From the NCBI GenBank assembly GCA_045113315.1, contig JBGUIX010000006.1:186001-250000 (forward strand): a stretch of DNA of 64,000 bases. Direction: 5' to 3'. This DNA is from RUG13091 sp045113315. GTDB taxonomy: Bacteria > Bacillota_I > Bacilli_A > RFN20 > CAG-826. This document shows, piece after piece, positions 10,095 to 18,342 of this stretch. The position numbers and the translations under genes are program-made. Under the pieces are notes generated by a model, which made no database searches, had not been told where the DNA came from, and saw only the letters and a list, made by a program, of their open reading frames with translations. Position 1 is the stretch's first letter. Every line of letters starts with the position of its first letter.

Positions 10095-10120
10095 AGCGGT
10101 GTGAAAACATCGCTTTTTTT
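10095..10120 (+). terminator. Intrinsic terminator after tkt
   Basis: Stem AGCGGTGT / ACATCGCT closed by a GAAA loop and followed by seven T; one G-T wobble pair. Confidence 0.88.
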
Positions 10121-10141
10121 CATTTTGAAAAACTCCTTTTG

Positions 10142-10170
10142 TTGCACCTTCTTTATATTTCATATATAGT
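10142..10170 (+). promoter_or_regulatory. Sigma-A-type promoter for asp23-nusB-xseAB
   Basis: -35 TTGCAC at 10142-10147 and -10 TATAGT at 10165-10170 with a 17-bp spacer. The asp23 ATG follows 17 nt later with a GAGAGG ribosome binding site between. Confidence 0.75.
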
Positions 10171-10187
10171 ATTTGAGAGGCACTTTT

Positions 10188-10529
10188 ATGGCGGATTATG
10201 TTTATTTAGATAATTATCATAACAATGGGAAATTAGGTATTTCCTATCGTGTTTTTGATCAACTAGTGACTTCCTCATTACTTAAAGTAAAAGGAATTGC
10301 TAAATCTCAAAAACTACTTAAGAAGAATCAATTCTTCCGTTTAAATAGAGCGATCCAAACTCGTATTTATCGTGACATCGTTCATATTTTTATCTATGTT
10401 GATATCGCTAAAGGAAGCAATATTCAAAAAGTGGTGGGCGATATCCAAGGCGAAGTCTATAATTCTCTTTTATTAATCACCGAACAGGTTCCAGTAAACA
10501 TCCAAGTAAAAGTGGAAACGATTATCTAA
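10188..10529 (+). CDS. Asp23/Gls24 family protein (YqhY-like)
   Basis: 113 residues. The sequence shows the Asp23/DUF322 pattern: a start resembling 'GKLGISYRVFDQLV', a central IYRDIVHIFIYVDI strand pair and C-terminal NIQKVVGDIQGEVYNSL...VPVNIQVKVE. The position immediately upstream of nusB matches yqhY of Bacillus. Asp23 proteins are small envelope-stress or housekeeping proteins; in Bacillus loss of yqhY relates to acetyl-CoA carboxylase control (family knowledge). The ATG at 10188 was chosen over an upstream TTG because GAGAGG is correctly spaced from it. It is the first gene of a tight four-gene unit. Confidence 0.8.
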   Translation: MADYVYLDNYHNNGKLGISYRVFDQLVTSSLLKVKGIAKSQKLLKKNQFFRLNRAIQTRIYRDIVHIFIYVDIAKGSNIQKVVGDIQGEVYNSLLLITEQVPVNIQVKVETII

Positions 10530-10530
10530 T

Positions 10531-10947
10531 ATGGAAATGTCTAGAAACCAGGAAAACTTTATTATCCTAACAGTCGTCTATGACGAACTAAACGATTTTT
10601 CCTATGGAGATAAAAAAGATTTCCGTGACGCTAGAGATTTAATTAGTGAACTTTCTGAGTGCTCCTATGATGAAGTAAGTGATTATATCAAAGCTTCTGT
10701 GGCCTTGACTTTACAAAACTATGGAAAAATTAGAAGTGCTTTCTTACCCTTTTTAAGGGATTGGAAATGGGAAAGATTACCTTTATTAACACAAGCTATT
10801 CTATTGACTGCATATGCACATTTCTACTTTGTAGAAAAAGTTGATAAAAAGATCGTTATCAACACCGCGGTTGATTTCGCGAAGAAATATGTTGATGAAA
10901 AACAAGGAAAGTTTATCAACGCCATCCTTGATGGAGTCCTTAAATGA
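10531..10947 (+). CDS. nusB: Transcription antitermination factor NusB
   Basis: 138 residues, all-helical RNA-binding protein that joins NusE (S10) on boxA during rRNA antitermination. The C-terminal signature is clear: LLTQAILLTAYAHF then VINTAVDFAKKYVDEKQGKFINAILDGVL. It starts two bases after asp23 and its TGA stop overlaps the xseA start (ATGA), so all are cotranslated. A second ATG six bases in (MSRNQENF) is an equally good start; no clear Shine-Dalgarno separates them. Confidence 0.92.
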   Translation: MEMSRNQENFIILTVVYDELNDFSYGDKKDFRDARDLISELSECSYDEVSDYIKASVALTLQNYGKIRSAFLPFLRDWKWERLPLLTQAILLTAYAHFYFVEKVDKKIVINTAVDFAKKYVDEKQGKFINAILDGVLK

Positions 10948-12083
10948 TTGGGGAAAGAAATATTTATTCTGTCAGCGATGTAAATCGCTACATAAAAGCA
11001 GTTCTCTCCCAAGATGAAAATTTGAAATTTATCTCTGTTAAAGGAGAGTTATCCAACTTCAAAAGAGGGGCCAATGGTCACCTTTATTTTTCTTTAAAGG
11101 ATAATGATTCAGTTATTAACTGTGCGATGTTTTCTACCTATGCAAATAAGATTACTTTTGATCCGAAAGATGGAGACGAAATATTAGTGATGGCTAGTGT
11201 TGATGTCTATCCCGCCAGAGGCAGTTATCAATTAATTGTTTATGAACTTGAAAATATCGGCCAAGGAATGATGCTTGTTCAATTAGAGATGTTAAAAAAG
11301 CAGCTTCAAAAAGAGGGTCTGTTCGACATTTCTCGTAAAAGAGATATAAATATCTATCCGAAAGCTATTGGTGTTATTACCGCGAAAAATGGCGCGGCTA
11401 TTAGAGACATCGTCACTAATATCAAAAGAAGATATCCAATATGTGACATTTATGTCTTCCCTAGCCAAGTGCAAGGTGAAAGCGCTCCTAAAGAATTACT
11501 AAGAGCTTTTTATAAAAGCCAAGAATATGATTTGGACACTTTAATTATCGGTCGTGGCGGAGGCGCAAGTGAAGATTTAAGCGCGTTTAACGATGAAAAG
11601 CTAGTGAGAGCGATTGCTACAAGCAAAATGCCAGTTATTGCCGCTATAGGGCACGAAATTGATACCACATTAGTCGACTATGTTGCTGATAAGAGAGCAT
11701 CCACACCCACAGGCGCAGCCGAGCTTGCCACTGTGGACATAAGAGAGATACAGCAGAAATTCCAATACGCTATTGAAGATATGAGAGATAGCATAAAAGA
11801 GATGCTAGAAGATTCTAAAGATGAATTATCTTCTTTAAAAGAAGAACTTAATGAATCCATCAAAGAAAAATATGAAAATATGAAAGAGGAACTAAACGGT
11901 TATAAACAACGTTTAGAAATATTAAATCCCAAGAATGTCTTAAATCGTGGATATTCAATATCGATGAGAGAAGATGGAACGATTATTAAAAGTGTGAAAG
12001 ATGTAAAAATAGGAGAAAGCATTGTTACATCTATCAGTGATGGTACTATTTATAGTAAAATAGAGGAAGCGAGGAAAAAATAA
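10944..12083 (+). CDS. xseA: Exodeoxyribonuclease VII large subunit
   Basis: 379 residues, catalytic subunit of the ssDNA exonuclease ExoVII. An N-terminal OB domain (ISVKGELSNFKRGANGHLYFSLKD) is followed by the nuclease core with IIGRGGGASEDLSAFNDE and AIGHEIDTTLVDYVADKRASTPTGAAE, then a long charged coiled coil (about 260-335) and a closing NRGYSI element. It is shorter than the roughly 440 residues of the Escherichia and Bacillus proteins, mainly in the coiled coil. It overlaps nusB by 4 nt and xseB by 1 nt (TAATG), so subunit stoichiometry may be translationally coupled. Confidence 0.95.
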   Translation: MIGERNIYSVSDVNRYIKAVLSQDENLKFISVKGELSNFKRGANGHLYFSLKDNDSVINCAMFSTYANKITFDPKDGDEILVMASVDVYPARGSYQLIVYELENIGQGMMLVQLEMLKKQLQKEGLFDISRKRDINIYPKAIGVITAKNGAAIRDIVTNIKRRYPICDIYVFPSQVQGESAPKELLRAFYKSQEYDLDTLIIGRGGGASEDLSAFNDEKLVRAIATSKMPVIAAIGHEIDTTLVDYVADKRASTPTGAAELATVDIREIQQKFQYAIEDMRDSIKEMLEDSKDELSSLKEELNESIKEKYENMKEELNGYKQRLEILNPKNVLNRGYSISMREDGTIIKSVKDVKIGESIVTSISDGTIYSKIEEARKK

Positions 12084-12283
12084 TGAGCGAGAAGAAAATT
12101 GATTTTGCAAAAGAGATGGAAAGATTAGAGAAGATTGTTCAAGACATTTCCTCTAAAGCATTACCTCTTGATGAAAGCCTAAAATTATATGAAGAAGGCA
12201 CAAAGATTATTAAGAGCTTAGAGAAGAGCTTACAAGAAGCCCAAGAAAAAGTGGAAAAGATTATAAGTATCGAAGATAAATAA
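12083..12283 (+). CDS. xseB: Exodeoxyribonuclease VII small subunit
   Basis: 66 residues, the accessory subunit of ExoVII. The sequence matches the family throughout: FAKEMERLEKIVQDI, then LPLDESLKLYEEGTKII and a helical tail rich in Lys/Glu. It begins on the last base of the xseA stop (TAATG). It is the last clear member of the asp23-nusB-xseA-xseB unit; dxs follows 39 nt later. Confidence 0.93.
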   Translation: MSEKKIDFAKEMERLEKIVQDISSKALPLDESLKLYEEGTKIIKSLEKSLQEAQEKVEKIISIEDK

Positions 12284-12300
12284 TTGAAAATAGTTATTTA

Positions 12301-12317
12301 TTAGTACATTTTTAGTA
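12301..12317 (+). repeat. 11-bp-period hexamer repeat (TTAGTA-N5-TTAGTA)
   Basis: TTAGTA at 12301-12306 and 12312-12317 in the 39-nt gap between xseB and dxs. The second unit overlaps a TAGTAT/TATAGA -10-like box directly before the dxs ATG, so a bound protein would act on that promoter. Confidence 0.6.
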
Positions 12318-12322
12318 TAGAT

Positions 12323-14173
12323 ATGTCGAACAAAAAAGAATTAAAAAGAATAGATTTAAAGACCATTAAGGACCCCGATTTCTTGAAAGAGTTATCTTAT
12401 AAGGAACTTGATGTTTTAAGTGACGACATCAGAAAAGAGATTATTGATAAGGTCTCCAAAAATGGAGGACATTTAGCGGCCAACCTTGGCGTGGTCGAAT
12501 CCACAATCGCCTTATGTCGTGTCTTCGATTTTAAAAAAGACAAATTAATATTTGATGTCGGTCATCAATGCTATACATATAAGATTTTAACCGGTCGTTC
12601 TTTAGAACGTTTGAGAAAGAGTGATGGCGTTTCTGGCTTTCAAAAGATTAACGAATCACCATATGATCATTTTGAATGTGGACATAGTTCAACCTCAATA
12701 AGCGCTGCTAAAGGTATGGCGGTAGCTAGAGATTTAAATCATGAAAACTACGATGTCATAGCTTATATCGGTGATGCTTCGATCGCTAATGGTTTAGCTT
12801 TTGAAGGTCTCAATAGCTTAGCGGATGGAAATAATAAAGTGATTATCGTTTTTAACGATAACGATATGTCTATCACCAAACCAGTTGGTGGATTAGCCAA
12901 ATCGTTTAGAAAGTTATCCAACTCAACTTTATATCGTAGAAGCAAGAACGCTTATTCTAGATTTATGAAGAAAACAAAGTTTGGTCGCTGGGTTTTATCT
13001 TGGACTGGTTCTATTAAAAACTGGTTGAAGAGACATCTTATGTCTTTGAATATCTTCGATAATATGGGCTTAGCCTATATTGGACCGATTGATGGTCATG
13101 ATATCAAATCATTAGAAAAAGCTTTGCTAAAAGCAAAAAAATACGAAAGGTCTTCAATTATCCATATAAAAACCATTAAAGGCAAAGGCTTTAAATACTC
13201 CGAAAATGATGATTCTGGCGTCTGGCACGGTGTTGGATCATTTGATAAGAATACCGGTAAGGTTAGTGAGGATCCAAGTCTTATTAGTTGGTCAGAAGTT
13301 TATGCAAAAAATGTCATTGAAGAGATGGGCTCACATAGTGAAGCGGTCTTGCTAGTGGCCGCGACAGGAGTAGGAAGCGCTTTACAAAACGCTTTTGAAT
13401 TATACCCAAATCGCTGCTATGATGTCGGCATTGCCGAAGAACATGAAATGACTATGTCAGGTGGCTTAGCCATAGCTGGAAAACACCCAATTATTTCGAT
13501 TTATTCTACATTCTTACAAAGAGCGTTTGATGAACTTAGTCACGATATCGCCAGAATGAATTTGACCGCGACCGTGCTCGTGGACCGCGCTGGTCTAGTG
13601 GGTGAAGATGGCAATACTCATCAAGGCATCTATGATGAATCGTTCTTAATGGCGACACCAAATGTCTATGTCGCCATGGCTTCTAGACAATCAGAAGCAC
13701 AAAGTCTATTAAACTTATCCCTTGAAAACAAAGGTGTTCTTGCGATTAGATTCCCTCGTTCTAAAGTTAAACCAAATAATGATAAAGAGAACCTTTCCTT
13801 TGGAAGTTGGAAGAAGGAACTCGATGGTCATAAGACGGCGATTGTTTCTGTTGGTCCAATTACTTTAGATCTCAAAGAGAAGTTAGTGGAATTAAATAAA
13901 AATGTCGCTTTATACAATGCGATATTCCAAAAGCCGATGGATGAAGAATTAATCAATAATGAATTATTAAAATTTGATCGAATCATCATTTATGATGCTT
14001 ACGCGATTGAAAATGGTTTTGCAAATACCTTAGCGGCTAAATTGATTAGCAAACAATATAAGGGTGAAGTTATTATTAAAGCTATTCCTGATGTCTTCGT
14101 GGATACAGGTAGTATTAATGAACAACTTGACCGTTATGGATTAAGTGTTAGTCAAATCACCGAATTATTATAA
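12323..14173 (+). CDS. dxs: 1-deoxy-D-xylulose-5-phosphate synthase
   Basis: 616 residues, TPP enzyme condensing pyruvate and glyceraldehyde-3-phosphate, the first step of the MEP isoprenoid route; ispG and ispH are also in this window. Visible: FDVGHQCYTYKILTGR, the TPP motif GDASIANGLAFEGLN...DNDMS, and in the second half YDVGIAEEHEMTMSGGLA, VDRAGLVGEDGNTHQG. Length is normal. There is no Shine-Dalgarno; the ATG follows a -10-like TAGTAT/TATAGA by only a few bases, so translation may start on a leaderless message or by coupling with xseB. Confidence 0.96.
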   Translation: MSNKKELKRIDLKTIKDPDFLKELSYKELDVLSDDIRKEIIDKVSKNGGHLAANLGVVESTIALCRVFDFKKDKLIFDVGHQCYTYKILTGRSLERLRKSDGVSGFQKINESPYDHFECGHSSTSISAAKGMAVARDLNHENYDVIAYIGDASIANGLAFEGLNSLADGNNKVIIVFNDNDMSITKPVGGLAKSFRKLSNSTLYRRSKNAYSRFMKKTKFGRWVLSWTGSIKNWLKRHLMSLNIFDNMGLAYIGPIDGHDIKSLEKALLKAKKYERSSIIHIKTIKGKGFKYSENDDSGVWHGVGSFDKNTGKVSEDPSLISWSEVYAKNVIEEMGSHSEAVLLVAATGVGSALQNAFELYPNRCYDVGIAEEHEMTMSGGLAIAGKHPIISIYSTFLQRAFDELSHDIARMNLTATVLVDRAGLVGEDGNTHQGIYDESFLMATPNVYVAMASRQSEAQSLLNLSLENKGVLAIRFPRSKVKPNNDKENLSFGSWKKELDGHKTAIVSVGPITLDLKEKLVELNKNVALYNAIFQKPMDEELINNELLKFDRIIIYDAYAIENGFANTLAAKLISKQYKGEVIIKAIPDVFVDTGSINEQLDRYGLSVSQITELL

Positions 14174-14178
14174 TTTGG

Positions 14179-14208
14179 TTAACATAATAAATTATTACAT
14201 TATATAAT
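14179..14208 (+). promoter_or_regulatory. Leaderless promoter of dinB
   Basis: -35 TTAACA (14179-14184), 18-bp spacer, -10 TATAAT (14203-14208). Only 6 nt separate the -10 box from the dinB ATG at 14215, so transcription should begin at or next to the start codon. No ribosome binding site is possible. Confidence 0.7.
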
Positions 14209-14214
14209 AATGGT

Positions 14215-15402
14215 ATGGCAAAAGTTATCGTCCATATCGATTTAAACGCTTTCTTTGCAAGATGTGAAGAAATCCGCGATCCCTCTTTAGAAAATAAACC
14301 GGTGGCTATTGGCCATGATGGTCGAGGTGGGATCGTTTCTACTTGCTCTTATAAAGCGAGAGAGTATGGCGTCTCAAGTGCGATGCCGATGTTTAAGGCC
14401 AAAGAACTATGCCCTAACCTCATTATTAAACCAGTCGATTTTAGGTATTATGGGGCACTTTCTGATCAATTTAAGAATTTTATCCGTCGATACACAAAAA
14501 AGGTCGAAGAAGCCTCAATAGATGAGTGTTTTGCGGATTTTACTGATGTGGTAAGAGGTCAGAAAGACGTTATTGGCTTTTTTAAGAAACTTCAGAACGA
14601 TTTATATAAAGAAACAAAACTTAAATGTTCTATCGGAGTGGCGACCACGAAGTTTTTAGCAAAGATGGGTAGTGATTATAAAAAGCCGATGGGATTAACG
14701 ATTATTAGAAAAAAAGATATTCCTGATATTTTATATCCTTTAAAAATTGAATCGATGTTTGGGATCGGCAAAAAAACTAGTCCTAAATTAAGAAAAATGG
14801 GTATCAACACCATAGGTGATCTAGCGAAAAGATGTGAAAAAGATGACCGCGAACTAATGGATGAGTTAGGTAAATATTATTACGTCATCAAAGATTGGGT
14901 GAGTGGCAAAGGGAGCGATGAAATCATCGTTGAGCCCGAAGATCCGAAATCAATTGGTAATTCTACGACACTGATGGAAGATACGATGAATCACGAATTG
15001 ATCGCTTCCACTTTTAAGTGGTTATCTAAAGAAGTCTCTGAGAGAGCGATAAGAGAAAATAAACTCGGCTCTACGATTCAAATCGTGGTCAAGGAAAGCG
15101 ATTTTAAAGTTCATAATAAATCGATAACCTTTGATAACCCCACAAATGATGCCGATACAATTTTTAATATTGCGATGAATTTATATGATAAAAATTTCTC
15201 TAATATGATGATTAGATTAGTGGGTGTTACTTTACAAAACTTAATAAATACTAAAGATATCGCCATTCAAATGAGCTTATTCGATTATGAAAAGCACGAG
15301 GAACAAAGTTCCACAAAGCTATTAATAAATGAACTCAATAGGAAGATGAAAAAGAAGGTTTTAATTAGAGCTAGCGAGGTAGAAGATGATGGAAATAAGT
15401 GA
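14215..15402 (+). CDS. dinB: DNA polymerase IV (Y-family)
   Basis: 395 residues, error-prone translesion polymerase. The N-terminus VHIDLNAFFARCEEIRDPSL carries the first metal-binding Asp and the steric-gate aromatic region; EEASIDECFADFTD carries the catalytic Asp-Glu pair; helix-hairpin-helix SMFGIGKKTSPKLRKMGI and a little-finger domain follow. The C-terminus lacks a clear QLSLF-type beta-clamp motif but has MSLFDYEK, which could serve. It overlaps xerD by 17 nt, suggesting coexpression of a damage polymerase with the chromosome-dimer recombinase. Confidence 0.95.
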   Translation: MAKVIVHIDLNAFFARCEEIRDPSLENKPVAIGHDGRGGIVSTCSYKAREYGVSSAMPMFKAKELCPNLIIKPVDFRYYGALSDQFKNFIRRYTKKVEEASIDECFADFTDVVRGQKDVIGFFKKLQNDLYKETKLKCSIGVATTKFLAKMGSDYKKPMGLTIIRKKDIPDILYPLKIESMFGIGKKTSPKLRKMGINTIGDLAKRCEKDDRELMDELGKYYYVIKDWVSGKGSDEIIVEPEDPKSIGNSTTLMEDTMNHELIASTFKWLSKEVSERAIRENKLGSTIQIVVKESDFKVHNKSITFDNPTNDADTIFNIAMNLYDKNFSNMMIRLVGVTLQNLINTKDIAIQMSLFDYEKHEEQSSTKLLINELNRKMKKKVLIRASEVEDDGNK

Positions 15403-16282
15403 CGCTGTAGAACTATTTCAACAATATCTTCTCGTAGAGAAAGGCTTGTCCAAACAAACCGTTGATTCCTACACTAAAGATATAAAACTCTTTTTAGATA
15501 TTTTTAATGGTGAAAGAAAAACCGTTGAAGATTTAAAAGGAGAAGATTTAGGGGAAATTGTTCGCTATGAACTAACGGTTCCAAAGCCACCTCATACAGT
15601 GACAACGGCGATTAGAAAATTATCGTCAGTGAAAAACTTTTTCCTCTTCTTAAAAAGAGAGGGATATTTTATAGGTGAAATACCGAATATAGAACCACCT
15701 AAAAAACCAGAATATCTTCCTAACTGCTTATCCGTGGAAGAAGTTGAAGAATTATTGAACGCTCCTAATATTGAAAAACCTGACGGATTAAGAGATCGAG
15801 CTATGCTTGAAACTATGTATGCTTCTGGTTTACGTGTTAGTGAATTAGTTTCTTTAGAAAGAGCGAGAGTAAATCTTAATAAGGCCATCATTACTGTTTT
15901 TGGTAAAGGCAGCAAGGAAAGAAAGGTTCCTCTTGGAGATTTTGCGATAGAATACATCAAAAAATATATTGAAGAAGCGAGAAATAAAAACCAGGGTAAA
16001 GATTCTAAATATCTATTTTTAAATAGATATGGTAAACCGATATCTAGACAATATTTCTTTAAACAAGTGAAAAAATACGCTGCTCAAGCAGGGATTGAGG
16101 TTTCTATTTCCCCACATACATTACGGCACTGTTTTGCCACTCATCTTTTAGAAAATGGCGCTCAGTTAAGAGCGGTTCAGGAAATGCTTGGCCATACAAA
16201 TATAGCCACTACACAGATATATACGCACATATCGAGTAAGCGTATTTTGAGTGCATATGATTTGTATATGAAGCGCAAATAA
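15386..16282 (+). CDS. xerD: Tyrosine recombinase XerD/XerC family
   Basis: 298 residues. N-terminal SAM-like core-binding domain (FQQYLLVEKGLSKQTVDSYTKD) and catalytic domain. Active-site residues are visible: Arg in YASGLRVSEL, Lys in FGKGSKERKVP, His-x-x-Arg in SPHTLRHCFATHL, His in MLGHTNIATTQ and nucleophile Tyr in IYTHI. It resolves chromosome dimers at dif with its partner; a dif-like site lies about 2 kb downstream at 18343-18370. Two adjacent ATGs (15386, 15389) both fit. It is the only tyrosine recombinase here, so XerC versus XerD naming is tentative. Confidence 0.9.
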   Translation: MMEISDAVELFQQYLLVEKGLSKQTVDSYTKDIKLFLDIFNGERKTVEDLKGEDLGEIVRYELTVPKPPHTVTTAIRKLSSVKNFFLFLKREGYFIGEIPNIEPPKKPEYLPNCLSVEEVEELLNAPNIEKPDGLRDRAMLETMYASGLRVSELVSLERARVNLNKAIITVFGKGSKERKVPLGDFAIEYIKKYIEEARNKNQGKDSKYLFLNRYGKPISRQYFFKQVKKYAAQAGIEVSISPHTLRHCFATHLLENGAQLRAVQEMLGHTNIATTQIYTHISSKRILSAYDLYMKRK

Positions 16283-16314
16283 TGTAAAATAATGACGCTT
16301 GAAAGGAGACGTTT

Positions 16315-17535
16315 ATGTCCCATAAATATAAGAGAATTTTCGTAATCGTTGCCGATTCTGCTGGTATCGGTGCGGAGCCGGATGCAGATCGCTTTTTTAA
16401 TGCTGGTCATAACGATGTTGGTAGTAACACCTTTGTCCACATTTCCGAAAAGATGCCAAACGGCTTAAATATTCCAGTGATGAACTCCTGGGGTATCAAT
16501 GATTTAGATAACAATATTAAAGGCACCTCAAAAGTATCTCACCCTAATGCTTATGTCGCTAGATGTAGAGAAAAGAGTAACGGTAAAGATACGATGACAG
16601 GCCACTGGGAAATGATGGGTGTATATACCACAAAGCCATTTCAAACCTTTACCGATAATGGTTTCCCAAAAGAATTAATTGATGAATTAGAACAAAAAAC
16701 TGGTCATAAAGTGATTGGTAATTATGCTTCTAGCGGAACTGAAATCTTAGTGAAATTAGGTGAAGAACAAAAAAGAGACAATTCTTTGATTGTCTATACG
16801 TCCGCTGATAGTGTCTTACAAATCGCTGCTCACGAAGAAACAACGCCAGTTCCAGAATTATATCGTTGCTGTGAAATTGCTAGAGAAATCTGCATGAAAC
16901 CAGAATGGATGGTGGGAAGAGTTATCGCTCGTCCGTTCGTTGGTGAAAACGCTAGTAACTTCAAACGTGTTACCGCACATAGACATGACTTAGCTTTAAA
17001 ACCTCCAGTTGAAACTGTGATGAATATCATGCAAAAAGAAGGATACATGGTTGACTGTGTTGGCAAAATCGGTGATATCTTCGATGGTTATGGTGTAGTT
17101 AAAACGCAAAAGACATCTTCTAACGAAGATGGTATGGATAAAACCATCGCTGAAGCAAGAGACTTCGATTTCGAAGGTATGTGCTTCGTTAATCTAGTGG
17201 AATTCGATAGTGAATATGGACATAGAAGAAATCCTGTTGGTTACGGTGAGTGTTTAGAAGCTTTCGATAAACGTTTAGCGGAATTAATGACTGTCTTAAA
17301 AGATGATGATTTAGTTATCGTGACCGCTGACCACGGAAACGATCCAACTTGGTATGGAACGGATCATACAAGAGAAAAGGTTCCTCTTCTTATGTTTTCC
17401 AAATCAATTAAGAAAGGTCGTTATTTAGACGAAAGAGCCTCCTTCGGTGATATCGGTGCGACCATCTTAAGAAACTTCGGAATTAAGAAACCTGATTATT
17501 TATTAGGTGAACCAATCGAAGAATTGTTCGAATAA
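16315..17535 (+). CDS. deoB: Phosphopentomutase
   Basis: 406 residues, alkaline-phosphatase-superfamily enzyme converting deoxyribose-1-phosphate or ribose-1-phosphate to the 5-phosphates in nucleoside salvage. Metal-binding patterns are clear: N-terminal VIVADSAGIGAEPDA, central TMTGHWEMMGV, and C-terminal TADHGNDPTWYGTDHTREKVPLL. The start has GAAAGGAG 7 nt upstream. It stands alone between xerD and a strong terminator; cdd elsewhere in the window works in the same salvage route. Confidence 0.96.
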   Translation: MSHKYKRIFVIVADSAGIGAEPDADRFFNAGHNDVGSNTFVHISEKMPNGLNIPVMNSWGINDLDNNIKGTSKVSHPNAYVARCREKSNGKDTMTGHWEMMGVYTTKPFQTFTDNGFPKELIDELEQKTGHKVIGNYASSGTEILVKLGEEQKRDNSLIVYTSADSVLQIAAHEETTPVPELYRCCEIAREICMKPEWMVGRVIARPFVGENASNFKRVTAHRHDLALKPPVETVMNIMQKEGYMVDCVGKIGDIFDGYGVVKTQKTSSNEDGMDKTIAEARDFDFEGMCFVNLVEFDSEYGHRRNPVGYGECLEAFDKRLAELMTVLKDDDLVIVTADHGNDPTWYGTDHTREKVPLLMFSKSIKKGRYLDERASFGDIGATILRNFGIKKPDYLLGEPIEELFE

Positions 17536-17555
17536 AATTATTTATATAATAAATA

Positions 17556-17579
17556 AAAGTTGCTTCGGCAACTTTTTTT
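17556..17579 (+). terminator. Intrinsic terminator after deoB
   Basis: Eight-base stem AAAGTTGC / GCAACTTT with a stable TTCG tetraloop and T-run. The T-run runs directly into the TTGAACA block of the next promoter. Confidence 0.9.
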
Positions 17580-17621
17580 GAACATTTCGGCTTTTTCACC
17601 CCCTATTTGTGATATAGGAGG
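17578..17621 (+). promoter_or_regulatory. TTGAACA...TATAGGAGG regulatory block, copy A
   Basis: 44-bp block starting TTGAACA and ending TATAGGAGG, 8 nt before the MazF-like ATG. Copies with identical length and spacing lie before the C39 peptidase gene (41853-41810, minus) and comEA (61271-61228, minus). A and B are almost identical over the block. CCCCCTAT near position 22-29 is nearly complementary to ATAGGAGG at the end, so the Shine-Dalgarno is inside an imperfect inverted repeat. Confidence 0.7.
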
Positions 17622-17629
17622 ACTTTTAA

Positions 17630-18190
17630 ATGGAAAAGTTTAAAGCAGAAAGAAACTATAGCTACGATTATGGCAGTAAAGTAGCAATAAAGCAGTCAGG
17701 AATGAGAGAACAATTAGACTGGATAAAAAGGCAATTAGAATACGTTTCTTTTTCAGAACAGTATTATCTAAGATACGATTTAAAGAAAGGTGAGATTTAC
17801 GAATTTGATTGGGGGATTAATGTTAACGCTGAATTCTCGAATAGACATTATGGAGTCGTTTTAGTGGATTCGGATGTCTTTAATCCCTTAGTAACTGTCT
17901 GCCCTTTAAAGACGAATCATGGATCATGTAACAAGAAAAGTGATGTAGATCTAGGAAATGTTGAATGCTTACGAACAAATAAACATACAATAGCAGTCAT
18001 CAATCAAATAAGAACGATAGACAAGTTAAGGCTATACATGAAACGGGCTATTGGTTTAGCAGATTCAAACCCAATTTTTGAGAAAACTGAAAGTGAAAAA
18101 CGAACGATAAATAGGTTAGAAGATGATAAGCTAAATATGATCATTGATGCCTATAAAGACTACCTTTCTGGAAATTCCGAAAATGGATAA
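17630..18190 (+). CDS. MazF/PemK-like protein, no adjacent antitoxin
   Basis: 186 residues. From about residue 60 the sequence follows the MazF/PemK toxin fold: KKGEIYEFDWGINVN, HYGVVLVDSDVFNP, VTVCPLKTN and VINQIRTIDKLRL. MazF toxins cut mRNA at short motifs. About 55 residues precede this domain, longer than classic MazF, and no antitoxin gene is next to it (deoB upstream, dif region downstream). Its leader is the 44-bp block also found before comEA and the C39 gene, so it may belong to a competence-type regulon instead of being a simple plasmid-addiction toxin. Whether the active site is intact is not certain. Confidence 0.7.
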   Translation: MEKFKAERNYSYDYGSKVAIKQSGMREQLDWIKRQLEYVSFSEQYYLRYDLKKGEIYEFDWGINVNAEFSNRHYGVVLVDSDVFNPLVTVCPLKTNHGSCNKKSDVDLGNVECLRTNKHTIAVINQIRTIDKLRLYMKRAIGLADSNPIFEKTESEKRTINRLEDDKLNMIIDAYKDYLSGNSENG

Positions 18191-18200
18191 GAGCGATGCA

Positions 18201-18217
18201 TTAGTAGCAAATTAGTA
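18201..18217 (+). repeat. 11-bp-period hexamer repeat (TTAGTA-N5-TTAGTA)
   Basis: TTAGTA at 18201-18206 and 18212-18217, 11 nt after the MazF-like stop and about 125 bp from the dif-like site. Confidence 0.6.
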
Positions 18218-18342
18218 GTTATTTTGGTAAATAGCCTATAAAAATTTGTGTGGAAAAGTACCCAAATTCAATGTGGGAATTTTAAAAACCGCAAGATACA
18301 AAATATAGAAAAATACGATATTATCTAATAAAAATATAAATA

